A stretch of 64,000 nucleotides of DNA, taken from Agelas oroides (Eukaryota > Porifera > Demospongiae > Agelasida > Agelasidae). Position 1 is the stretch's first letter. The number at the start of each line of letters is the position of its first letter. Below the pieces are notes generated by a model. The model was not told the DNA's origin. It was given only the letters and a program-made list of their open reading frames with translations, and made no database searches. Both the position numbers and the translations under genes were made by a program. This document shows positions 1 to 12,000 of the stretch, one piece after another. Where the stretch lies: assembly GCA_949130485.1 (NCBI GenBank), contig OX422187.1, positions 5,374,659-5,438,658 on the forward strand, read 5' to 3'.

Positions 1-15
1 ATTCGATATTTCCAG

Positions 16-2056
16 TTGCAAATGTTGAAATCAGAGATTGATGGGGTTGATGAGATGGTCAGAGAGGTGGTGCGTGCCTGGTTAGAGGAGAAGTATAACA
101 CTCAAGTATTTGGAAGGCCCTCCTGGAGGAAACTGGTGGAGGTGGTAGGAGCCCGAGCAGGGGGCAGCCATGCTGCACTTGCACAGGAGATAGCCACAGA
201 GCATAGTGTAACTGCTGCAAATGGTTAGTGAGTCAGTATACTGCATTTCTGTACCTTTAAATTAGACACCACCCACAAATTTTTATAACCGTCACCACAC
301 CTCAAAATGACTGAATGCTATATACACCTTGCATAGAAATTTGCTCCTGACTTAGACTATGAATAAACCTCATAACAGAAACATTGCAAGGCACAAGAGT
401 GCAGTTTGGTCCCACCTACTAGTTGCTTTTCCACTATAACTATCACGTCTGCCGCTATGTCACATAATTAACATTATAGCAGGAGGCCACCAACTTGGTA
501 TGGTTCTACTCCCATCGCGTGCATATTCTACAAGTCATAGCTTTGCCCCTTGCTATCACTATTCTGTTTGCTATGTATAGCATGCTCAGGTGAATTAAGG
601 ACTGGGACCAGAGTTAGAAGAGGCAATATTTGGAGTGATATATATCAGTGTCAAAAGTGCTGCAAGAGTGGAAACTGATATCACCACATCTCTTCTCTAT
701 TATGTAGTAAAATTTTGACCACGCCCACCTACTTATTGCTGGAATATGGCTTCCTCACCGATCCACGTCTGGCCTGAGCAAACAACGCAAAGGCGGTGAT
801 TTAAACCGCAATTGTTTTCAACTACACCACGTTTTTCCGAAACTAGGTAAGCCTAGGTAACATGTCATAGTTTTGGAAGTCATTTTGTACCACTGCTTCT
901 GAGCTATGAGCAAAAATGCTGTTCGTCGTGGTGTGCATTAATTAGAATTACGCGTTTTTCTCCGAGGCGGTAGCATCAAATCACTTCCAAAACTATGACA
1001 GATTAGGTCATCATGAGGTCTTTTCTGCGTGCAAGTACGAAAGCCATCGCTCGTCTGTACATACACCGCCTTTCAGCAAACGTGTCTAGCGACCCAATTC
1101 CAAAGACAATCGATCACGTGATCCCAAAAGTGGGCGGTGCCATATTAGGGCCGGTCAGATAACCCATCTGGGGCATTGAAGTGGAGTTATTCTTAAAAGT
1201 CAATCTTTGCATACCTTAATGAGGGACCACGTCCTGACCCAGTCCTTAACACACCTGAGTGCAGCATGCGGTGGTGCTTGACTGCTTGTTGCCCAAAAAC
1301 ACACATCATACAAGATACCCGATCAATCTTGTTCTGTAGCTCAAACCAGTCAGGAGACTGTCACCTCAACAGTGAAGGCTCCTGGTTCTCCTTCCACTGC
1401 CACTAATACCTCCACTGCAGCACAGCAGAGCAATGTTGTAGATGAAGGACCCCCACTAGGTATGCTTTTAAGATCACAATATGATATACACTCAATTCAA
1501 CTGACTACTGGTGCATGTATACTTTATCATGAGCCTTGTATATACCAAGGCTCTTAGTGGGGCCACACCTACTAAAAGCAACTCATAATTATACTGGTAG
1601 GTGATAGACTGGAAATGGATCATGCATGGCGAAAGACTGGGAATGAAGCTATAGCTCTTGGCATCCTTGCATGCATAATATGTGGCTCTTTTGATCTCTA
1701 GAGATTGTCTTACACTAATACTATACTTATAGTTATGTATCAATGACACTGTCTGTTCTCGTGCAGGTGTTGGTTCCTTGATAGATGTCAGTGAATACCT
1801 GAACCTTCTTAATAAAGACCAGATATTCCAACTAGGACTGGTACTGGGGCTTCGAGCAGTCCCCACTTTGGAAAACATGCGTTATACTCCAAACTTTCTC
1901 AATGACATGCTAGCTGCTTGGCTACGGGGGCAGGATGATGTCAACAAAAGGGGAGGGCACACATGGGGGGCCCTTGTGAAAGCACTAAAGAACCCATTAG
2001 TGAATCAGAATGAAATTGCTGACAAAATTCAGAGAGAGAAATGCCACACACATTAG
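16..2056 (+). CDS. Death-domain protein, 3' part (last three exons)
   Basis: Three exons join in frame: 16-223 (after ttccag at 10-15), 1340-1459 and 1767-2056 (stop TAG 2054-2056), together 206 codons. The gene begins before the window. Exon 1 encodes the second half of a Death domain (VVRAWLEEKY, then GRPSWRKLVEVVG, GGSHAALAQEIA). Exon 2 is a Thr/Ser/Pro linker of about 40 residues. Exon 3 is a complete Death-like fold (LLNKDQIFQLGLVLGL, MLAAWLRG, HTWGALVKAL, EIADKIQ). Death domains are six-helix homotypic adaptors in apoptotic and innate immune signalling, and sponges carry many. Tandem Death domains with short linkers suggest a scaffold or receptor tail, but the upstream partner domains are not visible. 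All junctions use GT-AG with phase 1. The gene converges on the Skeletor-like copy A. Confidence 0.85.
585..1259. mobile_element. Fold-back MITE in Death-domain gene intron
   Basis: The ends are inverted copies: CTCAGGTGAATTAAGGACTG at the left and the reverse complement of CAGTCCTTAACACACCTGAG at the right. Nested inverted pairs sit inside, for example about 852-890 against 970-1010 (both contain the core CATAGTTTTGGAAGT) and about 772-795 against 1058-1083. No coding sequence is evident. No convincing target duplication was found, so the family is not assigned. Confidence 0.65.
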
Positions 2057-2262
2057 CTGCATACAAATTAACATGTAAACATATAAATGAGGCTTTAAAC
2101 TGTTGTGTTTTTGTGGCAACCATACCTTGCCCCTTGTATGATCTTTGCTCCTTGGTGTATCTATATAGATGGTTATACCAGTAGTTTTAATTTGTCTAGA
2201 TCTTATGCATGAGTAGTATAATTACATCTTACATGCACTGCCTAGATTTTTATTTTTATGTT

Positions 2263-2283
2263 TTTATTTTCTTGCTAAATAAA
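2263..2283. terminator. Convergent poly(A) signals
   Basis: AATAAA at 2278-2283 on the plus strand lies about 220 nt after the Death-domain stop. TTTATT at 2263-2268 reads as AATAAA on the minus strand, about 230 nt after the stop of Skeletor-like copy A. The two genes therefore seem to end tail to tail with overlapping 3' regions. The hexamers are seen; their use is inferred. Confidence 0.5.
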
Positions 2284-2494
2284 TGATCCTGAGTGCGTAG
2301 TTTTAGTCTCCCCTTCAAACCAATAAGGGCTACATGTATTGATACACAGTATGACTATGCTGAATAATCTGATGACATCATGCATTCTAAAATATCATTG
2401 GTGTGTACAATATAATCTGTCATAAAACTAAATGACACTAGCAAGTTGGTAATATGAGAAATGTGCTCAAAAACAAACTAATATCTAATAACAA

Positions 2495-5400
2495 TCAAAG
2501 AAAGAGTGTTACCATGGCGATCAAGAGGACTGTCAAGAGAGAGGCAACGACAGACGGAGCTCCAAGTGATCGAGGTGGAATAGGATCTCCCTCATTTAGA
2601 ACAAGGATCCTCCAACCAAGGTTCAAATGTGTGGCACACTGCAACAACAAAGTATGAGAAGAAGGGCATGCATGTGAGTTACATGTGTGCCAGATCTCTC
2701 TCTTTCATTTCACAACAATCCTGAAATCAGCCTTGGGACAGTGTGATGTTCAGCTGGGACTGCAGCAAAAGTACCTTGGTTCTCAATATGGTGAGTGCTT
2801 TGGCCCTCACCATGCAGAAAAATGCCTATATACATCAATCATACATTATACCTTAGCTTTATCACCATTGGGCCGGGTTTCAATGGAGTAGCTTGCCAGA
2901 CATCATTAGTTTACTGTCTTGAACAAGCAAGACACACTTTGCATCAACCTTTGCTAGAGAACAGTGTTACATGAGTATATACCATATATTGGGTTTCTTT
3001 TGTTGAAGAACCATTCATGAATTTCATATTTCATTGGAAAGTTGTGGAAATTTTTTCAGACACTGGTTCATCTGGGGGCCAACCATCTTACCTGGTAGTA
3101 CACAACATCAGGAGTGTTCTCATCAGGTGTCCAGACAAGAGTGCCGGGCTGTCCAGAGTTGCAGGAGGCACTCGGCACCAGCGTAGTGACATAAGGTCTG
3201 ATTTCACTGCAACTTTGTCTACTTCTTTCAGATGATGCTGTCTCCGTCAACTCACACAGACGACCAACTGCAGGTGTACAACACAGACGAGGAAATGCTA
3301 CATGATGATGTCACAGCAAGACACACAACCCTCGTTTGTCATGCCACATCTTAGAAATAATTAATCAGCCTTGTACCAAAGGTTGCCATATGAATACTCA
3401 GCAGGAAGAGTGTGGATGACGTGAACATCGCTGTAGCTTACATGACAGTGACTGCATATACCAGAAGTACTCTACAGTTTACAGAAGTACTCTACAGTTT
3501 ACCTCCTGTTGCATTGCCGTTCTCATCAAATCCAGCATATACAGTCTCTCCCTACATGTGACAAAGACAAATATTTTATAACATTACCTGCACAATCTTT
3601 AGTATAATTATACCTCTTGCTCCTGCTGTGTGTTCTGTAGCCTGCCTCCACCAATGGAGTCAGTAATGTAGAAGGGATGGTAAACAGCTAAATTATTAGG
3701 GTCGGTCCCTCCTTCTACAATGAAGGTGTAGGTTCTGTTACGTTCTACAATCAGTTCAGGGATTAGAGTTCCATTGATGTACCATGCAATGCCCCACCCT
3801 GCTTGACCTGTAGCATGTGAGTGTGCGTGTGTGTGTGGCGTGTGAGTTCATGTGTGCATGGTGTGCATGTGAGTGATGTACATGGATACTATATAATCAC
3901 ATACCCAGATCCTTGTTGATATGAAAAAGCTAAGCCAATGCAGGGACCTGTAAAAGGTGTGATGAGTGAAGCCAAGTGCATCATGTAGTTTGTGGGGAGG
4001 AAGCCCAGTATGCTCAAGTGTATGAGCCAATCTGATACTGCTAACAGTAAAGTTATCTATAAATATACTGTATTATATATAGCTCCTCACAAGCAAAATG
4101 CTCTGAAGCACAAAATTAAATTTTGTGTGCTAGCGCATGCTTACATGCAGGTCTGGTGATGATGAGACTAGTGTAACCAAACAACATTCCAAAGTTTTTG
4201 TGACAAGCTCATGCAAAAATGTTACAACACCTCCTGCAAAATTTACTGCTGTAAGGGAAGTGGTACACGTATCAATTAACCCTCTGAACTCGGTGACCAT
4301 ATATATATGGTCACATTATCCGGTCGTTGCGGCGACCATATATATATATGCTCACGACAAGTTCATGCGCTTTCCGCACGAAGCTAAAAAGCTCAATGAG
4401 ATTTGAGGGTAGAACCCTCCATGATAAGTGCTAATGAAGCTAGGCCACACCTTGACATCATCGTCTGGAAAGACAGAAAGAGGTGGTACTTATTCGCAGG
4501 TGACTGTCAATGAGCTGAGGGCACAAAATGGCTTCAAACAAGCAGAAATAGCTTACTAGGCACTTATCAGCCATTTAAACTAGTCCAGCCCATTTATACC
4601 CTTTCTACACAAATCAAGCCATTGGTGCAGCCAGAGACTTGTTAGCACGCTTGTCACTTCACCGTTCGAGTTGATAACACTGATAATGGCCAACTTCCGC
4701 GTTATTAAACTGTTTTGAATAAATTACTTCCGTGTTCAAAGGGTTAACAATATCGTAATCAGGCTTATTGGTCTTTTCTGTATTCTTGGAATAGAGTCAA
4801 GAAGTTTGACTTGGTGCACCAAAGCATTTCTCGTCAGGAGGCACGCATGTTCTGGGCATTAGACTACTAGATCCTTGATCTTTCATTCTTGGTGCGGCTG
4901 TGTACAAGACTGACTAGTATTAGTCTCATAGTGAGGCATCCCCTCAGTAAGAGCCTGGGTATGAGGATACCCTATAGTACTATTAGTGACAATCATAACA
5001 AATGCTAGCGAAATGGGTAGCAATCTACACCTGTTATTGCTCACTTCCCCATTTCACCATGTATGTGGATCCAATCTATACCTGTTATTGCCATGTATCC
5101 CCTCTCATTTCCAGAGGGGCCGATCTGAGCACGAAAAGTTGCATCATCTCTAGCAATGATTCGTTCATTCACAAAAGGTTGACAACCTCTGCAGACAAGT
5201 TGACTACCAGAACACTGGTCCTGAGGTGTCCTACCCAGGTGGATAGGAGAATCACCAGCTGTGCATGTGGATCAAATTAAGATAGTAGAATTATATGGAG
5301 GACATAACCGACACTTGTGTCCAAAAGATAAACGTATCTATTACCAAACCAGCAAAACACATGTGTGGTGGATCAGTGAACTTGGAAATGTCAACTATAA

Positions 5401-5986
5401 ATACAAGTACCTATCAAAACTGTTGCTATCAATTTTCTGAATAGTACAAACATAAGTACCCTACAAATACTAGTACCCATCAGCCGGTAAAACTTGACTC
5501 ATCTGTGGGTGGACTTGACTCATGTGTGGGTGGAATTTCACCATAGCTAGCTGTCCCAGGAGTAGAAGCAGCAATACTGAAGCTTGGGCATCAATGGTGA
5601 GAATCTACTTCACAGCCGCTGACTACAATTGTACTGATGCCAAAAACGCTGTGTAGCGAGCTGTGTGTAGCGCTTTCAGTGGTTAGTCACGCAGCTGTTT
5701 TCTATCAACAGCGATGCCGAAGATTGACAGCAGATGGCATTAGGTCTGTTTGAAAGCGCACAGTAGTCAAGCAGTTCACTCTAGTGGAAGCTTTGTTGTG
5801 GCATTGTGATGGCAGCCTTTGCACTGTTGCATATTTTAATTCCCAATGATTATAAGTACCCTACTTAATCGGCACCACAAAATTGCGCAATTTTGAAATA
5901 GATGTATCAGTACATATGCTCCCGAGTTTACAGTAGCATCAAACAGGTTAAATAACAGTTGTTGCTACAGTATTTACTCGCCTCCA

Positions 5987-6043
<57 letters not shown>

Positions 6044-9000
6044 ACATACGTTCGGCTCTAATAAAGTGTTTGAAAGCAGTTGCTCCCAGTCCACCCACTG
6101 CCCACACAATGTACTGGTCCTGGTTGGTGGGATCCATGGTTCTGTCACAGGTGGTATCAGCTGCAGAGAGTACACATCATGTGACAAATATGGCAATCTT
6201 ATCAGTGCATGCATGAGTCTATTTCCTGCATCAACATTGCTTTATAAGGCAAGTATACAGAGGGAGTATACTCCATCTCTCATCTGGGAAGAGCCATGCT
6301 ACATTGAGTGCTTGTCTTGTATGTTATGACTGAGAAAACATCTCCTTCTATGGTCATATTAGAGTGAAGCAACAGTGCATGATGATGTCAAGAGTGACAT
6401 CATCATGCACACTTGCATGAAGTTAATCAGCAAAACAGCATTAAACATGTAGCCATTTTTTGTAAACGCAACAGACAACAGATGGACAAAAGCAAAAGTC
6501 AAGATCACTAGGCAAAACTAAATTGAAAAATACATCCTGGCAACTTATGTGCATTCTTACTGGTTGTGAAAGGTCTGGTGAAAGCAACACACTGCTGTCC
6601 ATCTCTAATAAATCCTGTCACATCAGTGACATCATTGGTACATGTTCCACTAGAGTCCATCGTATCAGGACATGCTCCCACACCTGCACGACACTGCATG
6701 CGGGTACATGCGAATCAACATGACAATTGTTACATAGACAGCAGATGTCATGACAAATTTCCTGAAATACGGTGGTTCACTGTTTCTACCACATTTTGGG
6801 CTTCTAGCATGACATCTGCTGTCTGGTCATGCTTAGCCTTGAAGCTCAATAGATATATCATTAATCCAGCCTGTGTAAATAGTCAAACACCACTCTTCCA
6901 ACCTGTGTATAAGCACTGAGGTAATAGTCAACAGCTTGAGGCCCATCTGTTTCATCCACCCAGGCTATGGTGGGATCAGCTCCGAACATCAGAGTACTAG
7001 AGGTACTTCCACTCAGACCAAACCCCATGTACTGGTTGGTGCTGGTGGAACAGAGGAGATGAATCAGATTCACATGTATGGCCAATAGGTATAATACTGT
7101 GCATGCAAGGCTTTTTGGGGCAATTTCTCATGAATAAGGTGGTTGTCAAAGTAAGCACCATACCTTTCCAATAAAAATTCCCTGAAATACCTGAAAAAGG
7201 TTGTACTCTAGCTACATAATTATTTGGGGGAGGGCACCTTCCAACGAGAATGCCCTTGTGAAAATAGTAACCACACCGTAATTCTGCTGTACCAAGCTAT
7301 GCTTCAGCAGCACAGATTCCAATGCCAAAGCATGCGGTATGTTGTCCAAAGAGCACCAAAAGCTTGAGCACAGGTTCATATGGCTGCTTTAATTAGAAGG
7401 TGGGTGCCTCTCTAAACAAGGTATCCCTACGAGTCCGAACTACTAATTTTTCTTTTCAAAGTAGTGCTCATGTGGATCATTATGTTTACTAGCTGTACCA
7501 TTCAAATGCATATTGTGTATACACTGTCACATAGAAATTGGGTAGAAATCAAACGTTGCGTATTTCAATCGCATTACTGTATTCGAAGTGCTGTAGTCCA
7601 GAACTTCCGTTAAGGGCGGGGCTCATATGCACTGCATAGATGCATGAATACCTGACAAGTCTATGCAGTGTGTATGAACCCCGCCCTTAATGGGAGTTCT
7701 GCGCTATAGTGCTTCGAACACAGTAACAAGAAATAGGCAATGGAATCATGTTCGATTTCTACCCGGGACGGCCACATGTGTGTATTTATGTCACAAAATG
7801 TGGCAAGAACTATCTTGATCAAGCCAATGATAAAGAGTCAGAAGGCATTTGCAGATCCAAAATACAAGACCACACACTAACCAGATGGAAATCAAAGCAT
7901 GAACTCACCCTGGCTCAAGGGCCTGGCATCCACACAGCCTGAACCTGACCTGTGAGTTGTCTGTGTCCACCCTCCAAGACAGCTGCAGTGTCTCATGAAG
8001 GGGGATGCAGTTGTCAAAGTCTGGAGTGTTTGTCACGGGACCTCCTCCTCCCTGCAGACCAAAAACAAAAATGACATGCAAACCAAAATGTACAAGTAGA
8101 TCTACCTATTCTCATTTCCTTTAAGTTCTAGTTAGAGTCGACATATGATGCCAAACCTCCCGAATAGGAAGGTGGACAAAAACAGATATACTGAACATAC
8201 ACACACGTTCTGTTTTGGGTGGGAGCTTCAAATACATCTGGTACCACGTTTGAAATCTCCTTATATGGATAACAGTATACATAGAAGTTAGTTCGCTGTA
8301 TCTAACCACCACTTAGGATATAGCAAATTGAATATTCAATAGTACGGTTTCTATATACAGTTGTGTGTAAATAATCAGGCCTGTAGGCAGGAAGGGCTTG
8401 AGGGGGTTTGCTCGAACCCCCCTTTTGGCCTCAAAAGATTTATACACCGCCCAGCTATACATTTTAAGTGTTCTAGGGTTTGTAAGTGGTCAACTAGCTT
8501 TTCTGCCATTGAGAATCACCGCTTTCCAAATGAGTTTGGTTGCAGCTATACTCCCCGTCTGTTCATCGGGGAGGACCAGTGGATGAATGTGGACTACACG
8601 CGTAAGAAGTTTATGGAGCTGCAATGAAAGGACGCGTGTAAATACGTGCGTAAATAAATCGTGATTCACCACCAACAATGAAGCTGCAACTGAACAGGCT
8701 GGAGTCAAACCATCTTTCTGAAAATGCATGGAAGCGTATACATGCATGGTGTATTGGTAGTCTATAGGCATCTTGCTGTCGTATAAGCTTGATGCTCTTC
8801 TGACATATTCTCGGCATACTATTTCACCATCTGTCAACCCACCTGCTGTTTTGCCAACTGTAGTACCTTCTTTCGTGGAAATTCAATGTCAGCTGGCTTA
8901 GCAAATGCATGTATGGACAATTAAAAATTGTATGCAATACTCTGCGTGTCATGTAGCTACTATGGCTCTGCTTCTGTCCCACAATGGCCTCAGAAGCAAT

Positions 9001-12000
9001 CTCAGAGCATCTAAATTTCCCAGGGGAGCATGCTCCCAGACCCCGCTAGCATATACACACATCAGACACCTATGTAACCCCCCTTCTGAAAATCCTGGCT
9101 ACGGGCCTGATAATGTTGAAGTTATTGCACATGTACAGATGTGTTGACTGTAAACACTCGCACATGTACGGATGTGTTTACAGTAATAACAACAAAGGAC
9201 CAATCAGGTGGGATATATAATAGTTGACCAAAGGTGGCCAGGGATTTATGGCTGTTAGTAAACAAACCTCATCCTTGGGCTACACCCTTGGACTGTTTGC
9301 TGCCATAAATCATTGGCACTGTGCTATTAAATACCTGCAATTGATTGTCCTATTGTCAGGGCCGTACTTACTTTTTTATCTGGGGGGAACAAACTTATTA
9401 ACTGAAGTAGAGCACATGGCTGTCCTGCAGCTTTTCACTCTACAGGTGTCTGGGGCATGCTCCCCCAGGAAATTTTGGTAGTTTTATGTGTTCTGAGGCA
9501 CATTCCCGTGTATTCTGAGGCATACAGAGAAGCACACAGAGCTTCTTGAGAGGAGGCTTATCAGGTGGCTCATCATTATCATCATTGTTAGCTGAGCTAC
9601 TGGAGGCTGGAAACCATCTCCACCAGCACAACGCATGCATGCCGAGCTGACTGGTCATCTGATAGTGTGCATTATTACCAATTTGAAAGCCACTAGGCAG
9701 CCAACACTTAGCAGCCAACAGTCTCACAAGCCAGACTCAACCAACCCCAGTGCGAATGGTTTTCAGTATCATGCACTAGGCACGCATACTGAAAGCGGTC
9801 TGCGCTGGGGTTGGTGGGTCTGGCCTTGCAAGACTAGTAACAGACGGCAGGCCAGCGGTGAGTCAGTAAGTGAACGCAAGTGAGTCAAGTTCTCTGGGGG
9901 GCAGTTGCCCCCCTTGCTTTCCCCTATGCTATAGGTATGGCCCTGATTGTGCCATGACTATATACTCATGTTTGTATGCACATCAGCCAGTGAAATGTCT
10001 GCCTTTTCCTCTTCAATGACCATTCAGACATCAAACTCTTATTTTCAGAAACCACTTTGTTTTCCTCTTCAAACTGCTTCCTCCACTTCCACTGACCACC
10101 AGCCCTTAGAGAGCTCTAACATCCTCTTCTTACCAATCATTTCAACTTAATAACCACAACACCTCACACATAACAGTTAACAATATCTGTATCTGGTATT
10201 TGCTTTCATATTAAGGCACTCCAAATATTCGTATAAGTACCTGCAAGTGATTGTCCTATCTCACTCATGCTTGTACATGCATCTGCTACGTAGTGAAACC
10301 TCTTTTCCTCTTGATTAATTACAGCAAGGCTTCACCACATGACACTTTACAGGTGAATCACACTTGTTTATTTGGGTGTGTTGGAGGAAGCTGTGTCACA
10401 CATTGCTGCAATCCAAACACTTATGATAAACATATTTATTGTACGTCTAACACCCGAATCATGCAATGAAATCAAAGGTTTGTATGATAAAATCATTATC
10501 ACCATAGTGCCAAGCTATACTGGGAAAAATATCACTTGTTTATTGCCATTGGCACTGGTAACAATACAGACGGCAACAAACTCGTGATATTTTCTGGTAT
10601 AGCTTTGTACCACGGTGATACTTATACAATGGTAACCCCTTTCCCTCTTAATTACAGCTAGACTTCACCACATGACACTTTACAGGTGAATCACACTTGT
10701 TTATTTGGATGTGTTGGGGGAAACTGTGTCACACATTGCTGCAACCCAAACACTTACTGTGGTAAGAGCAGAACCTAGATGGTATAATTATTTGACCTCA
10801 ATGATGTGATTAGTTTTGATCCTTTCAGACTGATGTGTACAACAGTTATCCAGATAATGGCGAGGTTCACCTCAAACATCATTTTATATAACCTTTTATC
10901 TTGGCAACATATAAGAATGTTGCTCATATGCAGGACTGGCTTCTGCTTTGTGAGTTACCAGCCATCAGCACTAGAATCCTCCACTCCCTATGCTCCCAAT
11001 CGTTCAAGTCACAAAGTTGCCATTCTCCAAACTTTTATTGCCAACCTATCCTATCTTCCCAATCAGCTAAATTCATTGCCATGCATGTGTACATGACTGT
11101 GATATACCTACAACATTTAACATTCATGGGTTGCGATTAACATTCCTCGTGATAAATTTACCTGACTAATATCTATGTATTTCTAAGCATGACCGACACA
11201 TGTGTACAATTGTATGCACTTCATGAGAATAGATCCCACATTCAGAGTCTCATACTAGTGCACTCAGCAGCTAGCGAAAAATTGTACATTAATTAACAGC
11301 AGGAAATGGGAAGTGGTACTTACAATGACTGTGCACGGATCTGCTCCATCACTGACCTAAAAGAAAGACATTTTCAGCAGTAACTATGAGCTACAATAAT
11401 GCCCCTTTAAATTTTAGTGACTCCTTCAGGAGTGTATATATGATCTGCCCAAAGGACTAGGAAAGGAGTGTTGAACTTCACATTCTTGTATGTTTACCAA
11501 CATGTCTAACAACAATATTATGATATTGTGTGAAAACTTGATGTGTGATAAAGAATGGTTCGTTCACTTGCTTCCATTCATTGTATTAGTTGTGGCTCAA
11601 CTCTCCTCTGCTGCCCTTTAGGTACATGACACAACAGCTTATTAATTAACCCACTCATAAGGATACTGCTCCATGCTATCATTTGCAGTCAGCATCTACA
11701 TTTCAATGGTGATGTCACGTCTTAGTTTATTCAAGAACAGCTGGATTATTCACTCGCAAATGTGTTAGACTTCATGTTTTAGTTAGATCATATGAGGTGA
11801 ATTATTCACTCACAAATGTGTTAGACTTCATGTCTTAGTTAGATCATATGAGGTGAATTATTCACTCACAAATGTGTTAGACTTCATGTTTTAGTTAGAT
11901 CATATGAGGTGAATTATTCACTCTCAAATGTGTTAGACTTCATGTTTTAGTTAGATCATATGAGGTGAATTATTCACTCACAAATGTGTTAGACTTCATG

